The notes under the pieces were generated by a model. It ran no database searches. It was not told where the DNA came from and saw only the letters and a program-made list of their open reading frames with translations. Below are positions 10,957-21,547 of a stretch of 64,000 bases of DNA, in pieces (within the stretch, counting starts at the first letter, position 1; each line of letters starts with the position of its first letter). The DNA comes from Clitopilus passeckerianus (Eukaryota > Basidiomycota > Agaricomycetes > Agaricales > Entolomataceae): the NCBI GenBank assembly GCA_944990035.1, contig CALYLX010000112.1:248001-312000 (forward strand). Reading direction: 5' to 3'. Made by a program: the position numbers and the translations under genes.

Positions 10957-13628
10957 ATGGTCACAAATGAGCGAACGCCCTCTCAACTTTTATCTTCCTT
11001 AGATCCCTCCTACCCCTCTGACGCTTATGGACCGCAATCACCTACGATAGAGCCACCAGCCTTCAGTATCAACAACAAGCCTGTCCAAACTTCTTTCGTT
11101 GATGAATGGGATTTGAAAGCACATCTAGCCTTTCTGGATGCCTTCGCAAATCTTCGAAACAGAATAGACAACCTTCACCTAGATCAGGCGCGGAACCCGT
11201 CTCAAAACTTCCCTCACCTACCGCGTGACAGAGACAGACGCTGGGCTTGGTTTGTTGCATTTGCGGTTCATCGGTAATTATCTTGTCCAAACTGTCCATA
11301 AATTTTTGTGTTTCTGATGTAGCTCTAGCTTTTTGTTTGGTGCATCTCGACCTCGGACGACGAGCAGTTGGACCCCAGCAGCACGGATATCATACCGCCA
11401 ACCGACATCCTTATGGTTCGTTGGCATCATATTGCCGTCTTATTGCTAACCAACGAGATTGTCAGGTCTGGCACAGTTATATGCTCAATCCAAGGTTCGT
11501 TTGGAGGAAAGTTGGTCTAAAATTTCAAATTCTGAAAAGACCTAGGTGGTACGCCGAGGATTGCATTCGAATTCCTTGTCTGCACCGCCTAGCCAGGCTG
11601 GGATCCGATCTGTTTTTCTCGCCCGAGATGGTAATCGAGGCTTGAAGCTATCATCTTCGTTCATTTCTCATTCCTGTTTCAAGTCCCGGCGCTGGCCTAC
11701 TTTGCTGAACCACAATGATCCGACGTCTCGATTAGCAGAACGAACCAAATATTGGGAGAATAAGACACAGCGGCCATACGATATAGTTGATGATGCTTTC
11801 AGGAAGAAGCAGATCCCAGTTGCCTGTCTTAATTGCGGGAACTACCTACAACCAGGTCAGTGGATGCACCTGCCAGAGTTATCCACAAGCCACTTGCTTA
11901 TCCGTAAATGCAACTTATATCTACAGGGGCGATTGCAGCAACTGGAGTCGGCTATATGCAGTCTGATTTCAGTATCAAATGCCCAGGTCCGCGCTGCAGA
12001 ACTACCCCAGCCACTTACACATCGGACACTGGGAATGTGGAAGCTTGCTCGAGACCTGGCACAAGAGAATGTTTTGACCTACCCACATGTCACCTACAGA
12101 GCTATCTCGGGAAGGTTCACAGAGAGTGTCACCTATGGCAAAGGCTACATCAGCGGGACATTGCACACTTCACAGAATCAGACCGATTTCTTTCGGGCGA
12201 GGATCATAAAGCAAGCTGTACTGAGGGCTCCAGCTTTGCAACGAGGTCATCGGCTACAATCCCGAGATCAATGGGCTAGAACTATCATGCGACGCCACGA
12301 CTTTTCGTTGGACAAACTTCTTGATACCATTGCCTCGATGCTAAAGAAGGAAGAGGCAGACAGGACCAATACGAAGACTGTGTATGACCCTCTTTCAAGT
12401 TGACCAATGCTCGAGGCTATCAATCTGATAAATGCATCGGTTAGAATGGGCCGAATCGCGTTTGCATACACCAGAGGAGATATTCTCTCTAGACCTTGCC
12501 TCAGCGGTATGCTTGGTTAAGACAGTCTTCCTTGTGTCTTATTTTTTTCTCCAGGTGATCCGACAGGGCAAATTCATGCAGAAAATGGTCGACCTCAAAT
12601 GGACCAAGCCCACCTTCTTCTCAGGTAGCAAAGACGCCGCTGTGCTGCAACATGCGATTGCAAGATATCATGGGTTTGCTCTCAGTTCTAATCACGGAGG
12701 AGCTACAATTCTTATTGTCAACCCTCTAGTTTCCTCAATCTACTTGCAAGATTGCCCACTTCTTTCTTTGTTCCTACGCTAGATATTGACCTCGCTTGGC
12801 ACACACACCAACTCAAAGGTCCACGGTATAACAAAGCCTGTAGACGGTTTGTTGGGCGCTACATTGACCAGTACATCGCCCCCTTGATCAAGCTGTTACA
12901 ATGGGGTGTTTAATCTGAGATTTAGCGACGACAATGTCGATGAACCAGTGCTGGCGTCTTCTTTGATTTCACAGCTCGGGCATGGGAGGTAAATTTCACC
13001 TGAAACTAAACATATTACAAGGATTCTAAGAACCGAATTAGGACCTCTACTACATGCCATACAGCCACTGCGGAGCGGCTGCTCCGGGTGAGTCAATAGG
13101 TGACAGGCTCTGGAGGCTGGTCTATTCGTATCAAATCAACCCAACGCGCTACGATCGCACGAAGACAACCAAGGATTATATTCTGGCCAAGCACACAAAC
13201 TACTATACCAAAGAGATTAAAACCTCCTTGGACGACATAGCCGAGCGCAAGAGTTCTCGCGGAGGAATTCAAACGACACCATTCCTCCTGCTTCCTCCCC
13301 CGCTGTCCTACTTCCCAGCGCAACCTGGGTGTCTCTCTGGTGAAGGCGCTAACATGTCTGGCTGTGGATCGGTGAGCAGAGTATCATTCGGCAGGGCCTA
13401 GATTGACTTATCAATGCCTCTCAAAGAACCCTTCCTCGTGCTCTGGGGGCGGCGGCGGTGACACTGGAGGAGCGTGTGGTGGTGGTGGTGATTCGGGAGG
13501 AGGAGGCGGAGGAGGGTGTGGAGGAGGATGTGGAGGAGGGTGCGGTGGGGGTTGTGGTAAGTGCAACGCAATTTTGATAACGTGGCTTTGGGCTCCTGTC
13601 TGATTTGTGCTCGATCTAAGGTGGTTAA
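10957..13628 (+). CDS. DUF1399 protein with Cys/Gly-rich tail, copy 2 (frame-broken)
   Basis: Second paralogue, with all family blocks: INNKPVQTSFVDEWDLKAH, VWHSYMLNPR spliced to WYAEDC, RWPTLLNHNDP, VACLNCGNY, IKCPGPRC, GTLHTSQNQTDFFRARIIKQ, VPTLDIDLAWHTHQLKG, RFVGRYID, DLYYMPYSHCG. The tail (13430-13556, plus 13621-13628 after a GT-AG intron) is made of CGGG repeats and ends CGG-stop, typical of the family. Four apparent single-base indels break the frame, near 11330-11338 (T runs), 12004-12020, 12478-12485 and 12948-12952. Ten or more introns. Because housekeeping genes here carry the same kind of break, sequence error is a real alternative to pseudogenisation. Confidence 0.75.
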
Positions 13629-13961
13629 GGTGTTTGTGCCAGTAGACGCTATCGGCACATTAACGTACATGAGGTTGCAACGAGGGTCGACCTGAGAGTC
13701 TGCACTTATTTGATTAAACTATTTATATTGTTTCTGAACATATACATACCTGTGGCATAATTTATCAGTTTTCTGAATAATTGTGAGGGGCATAACCATC
13801 TTCGCTTGGGTACATGCTGCTCCAGTTATCCCCTTTAGTTGTGACCTTGATTAAAGTTTTTACATAATCGGTTTTGAGTCTCTTCACCCAGTCAAGTCTG
13901 CACGTTCAAGCAGTCTGTCCATTTCGTTAGCACCTGTATCGCCTTAGGCCACATTGCAACC
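13629..13961. other. Intergenic region before NOP6
   Basis: 333 bases, AT-rich in the first half (tatttatattg near 13720, likely 3' end signals of the DUF1399 gene). The second half is the presumed NOP6 promoter, with no clear motif. Confidence 0.4.
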
Positions 13962-15094
13962 ATGGAACAGGTACAAAAGCTCACCAAGAAGCAGAAGAAG
14001 GGCATCGCCTTCCGCTCACGCAAAGGCAAATCCGGGAGAAACGATGAGGCCCTTCCTCGCAAGATAATTCTCAAGGCTTTGACTTACCTATCATGGAGGA
14101 CCAAGATGCGGCTGGCCTGGAGGATAGGACTGATGAAGGTCAGAAGGCACCTATACCCCCTTCAATTCCCAAGGATAAAAGTCGGAATTTATCTGGAAAG
14201 GGTAAAGATGATGGCAAGGCAGAAAATGTCACTGCTAAAAAGAGAAAACGGACGGAAGAGAATGTGGAGGCGGAGAAAGTGAAGAAGAGAAAGAAGGGTC
14301 CAGAAGGTGGTAAGGAGGAGGAGGGAGGGAGAGGACCGGCTGGCGATGCAAAGGAGAAGAACAAGAACAAGAAAAATGACCGGTTTCTTCTATTTATTGG
14401 TATGTCCACTGACCATCTCTGGTTAACTCATCGACTCACTGCGTGGTAGGAAATCTCAAATATACCACCACAAAGGAAGCAATACAAGAACACTTTGCGA
14501 AATGTGGTATGTGGTACATCGAGTTTTCCATAGTATTCAAACCAATACGATTGTAGATCCTCCGCCAACTGTTCGGTTACTCACACCGAAACCATCTGCG
14601 TCTGGAAAAATGACTGCAAAATCGAAAGGATGCGCCTTCCTAGAATTCACACATCGAAATGCCCTCCAACAAGCGCTGAAGCTGCATCAGTCTATGCTGG
14701 ACGGTCGTATGATAAACGTTGAGCTCACTGCAGGTGGCGGTGGGAAGGGAGAGAAGAGGATAGAGAAGCTAAAAGAGCGAAACAAACAATTACTTGTTCA
14801 GAGGGTAAGGTTTCTCGCAAGGTCTTTGCGGGAATAATTGATCATTTCAACTTACAGAAAGACCTTGTAAAGAAGACGACCGACGGGAAAATGATACCCA
14901 CACTCCCAGATAGACCCCAACGTTTTTCATCCACCTCAGGTCTTGATCAAGCACCTACAACAAAACGCACCTGGACCGTGGACGACGTGGTCGGGGACGA
15001 TGGCGTAACGCATCGGGGTGGCAAGAAACATAAGAAAGAGAAACGACCACGGCCGCCGCAGGCTACGGGCGTCAACGCAATACCAGTTGGATAA
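13962..15094 (+). CDS. NOP6: NOP6-type nucleolar RNA-binding protein (RRM)
   Basis: Nucleolar RRM protein of small-subunit (40S) biogenesis. The N-terminus MEQVQKLTKKQKKGIAFRSR and the end of the RRM region, MINVELTAGGGGKGEKRIEKL, are hallmark NOP6 stretches. Between them lies a Lys/Glu-rich linker (KKRKRTEENVEAEK) and the RRM: RNP2-like FLLFIGNL, RNP1-like GCAFLEF. Exons 13962-14399, 14450-14506, 14557-14804, 14858-15094 splice in phase. The frame breaks once, at CCC 14050-14052: one extra C would join NDEA to SSQDNSQGFDLPIMEDQD. It converges with SED5. Confidence 0.88.
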
Positions 15095-15265
15095 TGAACA
15101 TAATGATATTGTGATTGTCCTGGGGAATCTGATGTGTCTCTACAACATAAGTTATAGTTGGTATGTAATACGAATAGGTAATATAAGGGTGAGTTGATAG
15201 GTGATGCAAGCAAGAAGGAATAAGCCAAGAAGTCGAGCGGGTCCAGTCCAGTGGCCGTGGTTGGT

Positions 15266-16598
15266 TCATGAAACCAAGATGAAAACTAGGAACTATATCT
15301 TCAAGTGAATAAAGACAATCGTAAGGGAAGGCTACACGACTTACGAAGACAATCAACACTCCGAAAACCTTCAGCATCAACCACCTGTTGTTCGCCATGT
15401 TGCCGAAGTATTTCAAAAGTTCATTGTGACCGCTCATGACATTGGCCGCGATGTCCTGAGTGTCCGCGTCAATTCTCTGCACGGTTTCCCGCTGTTCTGC
15501 AACCATGTTCGCCAGTTGGGTGAATATTTGACCGAGTTCAGCAATCGTGGACTCTATGGACTCTATAGCAGTTGAACGTTGTTGGATATACGAATCCTGT
15601 TCGTGGGGTTCAGATATCGATAGGTAACAAGATAACCGGTGAACATACTTGTTGCTCGACCATCTGCATCTGCATAAAAGCGCCCTGTGCGCCAGCACCC
15701 TCTTCTGCGGACTGCATATCAAGTGCTAGGATGTCACCATCATGCACCGCACGCCCTTTTCCTTTGGAATCCGGCCTGGCACTTCCATCCCCCATAGGGT
15801 CAGGTGTCGAGGGCTTGTATAGCAGAGAATCTGGAAACAGGTAAGCTGCCAGCAACGATCCACGGAAAGAATGGGCGTACTTGATGGCGCTTGGTTAGCA
15901 GCGGAAGCAGTTGAGTACATGAACTGCTCTGTTCGAGTCCGCGACTCTTTCATATTCTAATGACAGGGCAACGTTCAGACGGTAAGAGCCACAACTGGAA
16001 TTCTACTCACCTGTGTCCTGACCTCTAATACGTCCTTGAAAGTCATACTTGTATTCGCCAGCTTGCTTTGCAGCATCATCACGACATTGTTATTGTGCTC
16101 ATCCACTTGCTTCCCTTCTATCGAAGTGTTGCCACCCTTTGCGTTCCGTTGCTTGACATAGGCCTGAAGCGCAGCGATTTGCTTATTTATGTGGGCAATA
16201 TCTTGTTTTATGATGAAGGTAAGTTCCTAAGCCCGGAATGTGAGCTACGGGGTCGAAGTCGATGGAATGCCTGAGAATTACACTAATTTCCACCGGCCTG
16301 TCATCAAATAATGTTTTTCGTTTTGCCACTGACAGGGTAAATAATTCAGCTGTTGACATCCCCGGAAGTCATGTAGAAACATACGCTGCGCTAGCTTGCT
16401 CAGCTTCCCCGCTGTATTACTGATGTCCTTCCCAATAGCAGAAGCCATGCGAGAGAACTCGCTCTTCGCCGTTGTTGGCCTGACATCCGACTGTATTAAC
16501 CTCTGCTTTTGCTCTGCACCGCGATTAGGCAAAGAAGATCTGCTCCGTATGGATTGAACACATGTTTTGAACTCGTTTGTGCGGTCCTGGGTCGGCAT
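15266..16598 (-). CDS. SED5: SED5 / syntaxin-5, Golgi Qa-SNARE
   Basis: Golgi t-SNARE for ER-Golgi and intra-Golgi fusion. The N-terminus MPTQDRTNEFKTCVQSI is the syntaxin-5 signature. A second exon encodes LAKRKTLFDD, then come the Habc helices (DIAHINKQIAALQAYVKQ). The SNARE motif follows (IAELGQIFTQLANMVAEQ; the zero-layer Gln lies in MVAEQRE). The C-terminal anchor, WLMLKVFGVLIVF, is completed by a small last exon giving FLVFILVS. Seven or so introns, all in phase, with no frame break. Exon 1 is 16598-16385 and exon 2 16328-16282. Confidence 0.92.
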
Positions 16599-16819
16599 TA
16601 TTCCTCCAGAGGGGGAGTATTCAAAAAGATAGAAAGCCTTAGCGTAATCGCCAACAAAACTTGGAGAGGCGTAACGTGGCGCACGTGATCCGTGGCAGAA
16701 TAGCGCCCCTGGGGCGATGACCCTCTCGTTTTGGAAACTCAATGACGGGTGTTTTATTTTCAGCTGCTTCAAGTTGCAGTGCTTTCTTCGACGTGATTCC
16801 GTGAGATTCGCCAGTTTGC

Positions 16820-18528
16820 ATGCTTTGGTCCGGTATTGGGGTTAGCCTATCAGGGTCTTTATTAAGAGTCCGAAGCTCGTTGTATCCTCGAGGAGCTCAA
16901 TTTTTAAAGCTATCTGATAGGTACCACCACCACCCAGACTTTTCTCGTTTTGCATCTCGTCGACTCTCGACCTCAAGGCACTCAAAGATGTCGAATAGTG
17001 GTTATTCATCGCCTTCACCGCGCTCTCGAGTTCTTGTTTTGGGTGCAGGAAACTTTGGCTCGTGTCTGGCATCCCATCTCGGCGACTCACAGCATGACGT
17101 CTACATGTGGGCTCGTGAAGAGAAGCTCATCGAGAACTTCAACAAACACCACCGGAACATGACTTACCTGCAGGATCATGACTTTCCAAAGACTATCACT
17201 GCTGTTGGACCTGAGTTGCCTGATAGTGACTTCATAAACACAATGGATGTCGTCCTATTCGCAATCCCGACCCAGTTCTTGAGGTATACACCCTTTTACC
17301 CCATCGGCACGGAACCAAATTGTAACCACCGTCCAACAGAGAAAATCTCAAGATACTCTGCCCACGATTCAATAAGGGGAAGATGCCACTCCTTATCTTT
17401 GTGAACAAGGGTATTGAGGTTGGTACTCATGCTCTAACGTTGGAAATCATCGCGGATGCGTGTGGCCCGGCCGTAGCTAAGGCTGCAACTTTCATCGTAA
17501 GTTTATTATGTTGCCGGGATGAAAGCTATTTAATCCTATCACAGTCGGGGCCTTCGTTTGCCAAAGAAAGTAAGGACTGTTACTGTCGACGTTGACGAGA
17601 GCTAAAATTGGATTAAAGTTGTAAAAAGGATGCCCACCTCGGTTTCGGTCGCATCATTCACCCAAGCCGAAGCGGACAAGGCAGCTACACTTTTCCATCA
17701 GCCTCATTTCAGATGGTGAGTGTGACTCGTAGCCTGTCATCTCAAGCCCTGACCGAAATGAATTAAGCTACACCGGGTCAGACCCAATAGGCATTGAGTT
17801 ATCAGGGGCCTTGAAGAACGTGTATGCCATCGCGGCAGGCATGTCAGATGGACTCGGATTTGAGAACAACACGAGAGCAAGTGAGCCGACTCTTGTTTTG
17901 CGTTTTACGCCCGGCATGATCACCAGATTGACCTGCTCGTTCTGTTAGTGATCATCACTCGGGGACTTGCGGAGATGACTTGCATTGGGACGGCTTATGG
18001 TGCATCCCCGTTGACTTTCTTGGGCCTTGCTGGCGTTGGAGATCTTTTTTGACATGCAGTTCCCCCACCAGTCGTAATTATACGGTTGGATACCGGCTGG
18101 GGAAGGGGGAGGCGTTGGAAACGATCATCGACACCTTAGGAAGCGTCGCGGAAGGTGTCTCGACCGCCAAGGGTGTGAAAAAGATTGTCGATGAGCTGGG
18201 AGTTCAGGCGCCCATTGCTGACAAGGTGAGAAACACGTTTCCTTCGAAACCGAAGAAGCTGAGCTAGACATGATTTTATCCACAGGTTTACGATGTTTTG
18301 TACAACGGTAAGGGGATATTTGTCTTAGGCAGTGGAATTGGGGACTGATTTCCATCAGGTACGGACACACGCGCAGCAGTCAAAGAGTTGATGAATCTAC
18401 CGCCATCGAGGGAACTTGAGCTTCCGCCTACGGCTGGAGGACCTGCGCGTCAATTATTAAAGAAACTCGGGTTAGACACGTCAGAGGCACCGGGAGATGG
18501 ATGGGCGACTCCTTCTGTTGGAAAGTAA
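16820..18528 (+). CDS. GPD1: NAD-dependent glycerol-3-phosphate dehydrogenase
   Basis: Reduces dihydroxyacetone phosphate to glycerol 3-phosphate, for osmotic balance, redox and lipid precursors. The Rossmann motif [17 protein letters not shown] opens the fold; [26 protein letters not shown] (with the active-site Lys) and [12 protein letters not shown] follow across about eight exons. The open frame starts 56 residues before MSNSG (16988). That leader is rich in Arg/Ser, nearly free of acidic residues and ends [10 protein letters not shown], like a mitochondrial presequence, so two start sites are possible. The frame breaks at a run of six T (18045-18050): a seventh T restores [14 protein letters not shown]. 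The family is essential enough that sequence error is more likely than loss. Confidence 0.92.
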
Positions 18529-18859
18529 CTCCTGCCCTCTATACCTTTCTGTTAGATACTTTAATACCCTCGATAATTACTTGTTGACTCGTGAATATTG
18601 AATGTACGGAGGTCGGTACGGCAATCGGATCTACCCGATAGGTCAGTGGGATTTGTTAGCCACGTAAGATTGGCTGACTTGGCAAAGATCGATCAAATAT
18701 TTTTTTATATTTTCGCGACCCTTTAGTGACACTCGCCAGTGACTCTGTTTTTCCTTTACAACTCTCACCTTCCTCGACAGCGTTACTCCCGCAATCCTAT
18801 TGGTCTTTGTACCCGTCCCAATCCCTCCAAGTACCCCCCTCCTTCATTAACAAATTGAA
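18529..18859. other. Intergenic region before ankyrin/CCCH gene
   Basis: 331 bases. A T/A-rich stretch (atttttttatatttt, near 18700-18715) lies about 150 bases before the next start and may serve as a TATA-like or T-rich promoter element. The leader is pyrimidine-rich. Confidence 0.4.
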
Positions 18860-21049
18860 ATGGTCTCTGCTCTTTGGAAGGCTTGCTCTGAAGGCGACCT
18901 CAATAATGTTCAGGAGCTCTTGAAGGAAACTACTTCCGTCGATATCGAGATCAAGGGTACGTATTCGACGTGTCTTCATCTTTGGTCACGTATATGCAGG
19001 ATTAACCTCATATTTTCTGCATAGATCATACCGGTGTTACGCCTCTCATTGCAGCGATTCAAAACGGCCATGTCGAAATAGTCAGAGTGCTATTGGAAAA
19101 AGGCAAGATGCTCCCCCCCGCTATCCTTAAGCCTCCATAACCTATTTTCACAGGTGCCGACCCTACCAACGCTTCGAGTCAAGGTCGACCGGATCAACTT
19201 ACCACAAATACCATTATCCTCGGACTGCTTAGTTCAACCCAAAATGCCAGCGCACCAAACGGCGTCCCACCCCAGGATTATGTAGAGGGTGTTTCCGGTA
19301 CTCCGGAGAATAATTATCCCTACGGAGCCTCACCTGTTGGCTACGGGTACTACGGTCCCCCACCTCCCCACCCGGAAGGGGCTCAGTATTATCCCCCTCC
19401 CCCGCCAGTAGCAAGCACTGAGAGCCACAGCCCCAATGGCGGCCTAGGCAACCTCCCACCCGCAGATATCGCAAGGTACATCCCATGTAGATATTTCCCC
19501 GCATGCCGCTACGGTTCATCGTGTATGTTCTTGCATCCCGGCCCAAATGGCTACTATCAAGGACCACCACCACCACCACCGCAGCATCAATATATGGGCC
19601 CCTACGACCCAATGCACCCGCAGGCATACCCTCCCAACTATTACCCACCGCCACCTTCCTTCCAATCGCCGACAAATGGACCGCTTTCTCCCCCTCCTCA
19701 TGGACCACACCCTGGTCACGCACGCTCTCCCTCGGAGCTCTTATGCAAGGCCCGCCATACAGTCCAAATGGTCCTCCCGTTCCCTACCCGCCCATGTCAT
19801 CTGCAGGCTACCCACATCCGGGTCAACCACCTGTGCCAATGTCACTATCACCCCTTCCTCCCATGCCCCCTCCAGGCGCTCTCCCTACTCAGTCACCTCC
19901 CAATATATACAACGGCTCCCCCAAACGCTGCTCCTCCCTTTGATATCCCCGCACCATTCCCTCCAAACATGGCGCCCACGGATGTCCCGGCTGTAGGTAT
20001 GAACGGTGATGTTCAGCCAGTGCCCAATGGACCTGCTGACACTCATTCCATGTCTACGGTTCCCCGTGGTGATGGGCAACACAGGAGGGGTGGTATGCGC
20101 AGGACCTCTTTCCCTAGCCGAAAGCAGCCCTGTCTATTCTTCCCAGCTGGGAAGTGTAAAAACGGGTATGTGACCCTTTCGTATTCTAGAAAACGACGCA
20201 TATATTGATCTTTTATCACAGCGATGATTGCCGCTTCCCTCATGTACTAGGTGAAGTAGCAGGACCCCCTCAAAACTATTTTGCCCCGCGCAATGGTATG
20301 CGTCCCAGGCCCAATAACGGCAATGGCTTCGCCACCTTGAGCGAGAAGTTTGCGAACATGGCCGTTCGAGAGGTATGTAATTTTACTACAATTTGACGGA
20401 ATCAGCTAACCCATCTACACAGGGTCCCCAAGGTCCCAACCCAGCTCCTCAACAGCAGCCAACTGCCGCCCACGAGGCCAGCGGTACTTCGTCGACAGAT
20501 TCGACACGCCAAAGGTTCCAGCCTACACCGAAACCCCACCAGCACCACAATAACAGTATAAGTGCTGGACCTCGAAACAATGAGAGGCGCGGCCCTGCTC
20601 TCCCACCGAAGCAGCGCTTACCCCAAGCCGAAGACTTCCCTGTGCTTGCGGGATCAGCCACTCCGTCTGCCAGAAGTACCGGTTTGAACGGTTGGGCCGC
20701 ACCGAATGGGGTCAACGGACCCACTGCTGCTCAGGTGCTCCAAGCGCCTGCTCCCAGGAGGGAGAATGGCACCTCGGCATCGACAAGCAAGGATGCCTCC
20801 AAGGAGCCCAGTACTCGTGGAACTACCCCTGACTCTACCAAGGAAACACCCTCACCAGTATGTTAACAATAAGGTTGACTCAACCTTTACTGATCATGGA
20901 TCTTACAGGCTGAACTCAATGGTGTTGTCAATGGTACCCACGTTAATGGAGGACCCGTCCACGACCAGCCACCCACAAAACTCCCAGTATCGTTCGCTGC
21001 TGCTGCGGCAGCTCCCGATGTGTCCAAGGAGATCGCACTCGCTGCTTAA
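18860..21049 (+). CDS. Ankyrin-repeat and twin CCCH zinc-finger protein
   Basis: Putative RNA-binding protein. Residues 1-75 form ankyrin repeats (LWKACSEGDLNNVQELLKE; GVTPLIAAIQNGHVEIVRVL). The first finger is C-x5-C-x5-C-x3-H (PCRYFPACRYGSSCMFLH), the second C-x7-C-x5-C-x3-H, spliced across an intron (CLFFPAGKCKNG + DDCRFPH). Pro-rich linkers and a C-terminal RLPQAEDFPVL motif follow. Exons: 18860-18956, 19025-19102, 19154-20165, 20222-20372, 20423-20857, 20909-21049. Intron 2 begins with GC (19103). Between about 19735 and 19920 the plausible frame (MQGPPYSPNGPPVPYPP) differs from the flanks; indels at GG 19734-19735 and CCCCC 19918-19922 would reconcile them. Confidence 0.85.
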
Positions 21050-21547
21050 AAGCATCATTTATGAGGACCCAGACTTTTTCCGCCGCTTTCACTCGCTCTT
21101 CCTATTTAACTCGTTTGGTTCTTGTTTCCTTTGATTGTTTCGTCGGTGTTTTACTACCTCTGTTTTGCTGCCATTATTCTTCCATTATCATACTTTGTCT
21201 CGTTACCAGGTTTCACGCCATAATTCTGACACAAACAAACTGCATAACAAACAATTGAATATCGCATATATTTTATTCTGTTGACTCTTCATCTCATCGC
21301 CTTTCCACTCTCTCTGTCTCTATTGCCTGTCTCTCTGTTCCACCTCCTGTAGATTTCTCGCTAGCTCGGTCTCACGTTCATACATATGATGTTCCATTAC
21401 CGTCCATTCCTTCTATTGTGTTCCGTCTATCCCATGTTAGTATAAACCACATTGTGCTATGATGTTCCTCCTACGACTTATAATCTATATGACCCGCCCC
21501 CGCTCTTTCTCCGTCACCATATACTTTACTAGTTGATCAGAATAATC
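21050..21547. other. Convergent intergenic region, T/C-rich
   Basis: 498 bases between two convergent stops, strongly pyrimidine-rich on the plus strand (ctctctgtctctattgcctgtctctc near 21310). This fits 3' untranslated sequence of one or both genes; no ORF or RNA gene supported. Confidence 0.5.

Noticed and set aside
8215..13628. Transposon-borne duplication of the DUF1399 pair
   Set aside because: No terminal repeats, target-site duplications or transposase sequence were seen around the pair.
13398..13670. Minus-strand frame with His and Leu runs
   Set aside because: It is the antisense shadow of the CGGG repeat tail of DUF1399 copy 2.
16820..18528. GPD gene as a pseudogene because of the frame break at T6
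   Set aside because: All other motifs and splice sites are intact and the same kind of break hits many essential genes; sequence error is simpler.
19229..19723. Long antisense frame of 164 codons
   Set aside because: Opposite strand of the Pro-rich exon of the ankyrin/CCCH gene; composition explains the absence of stops.
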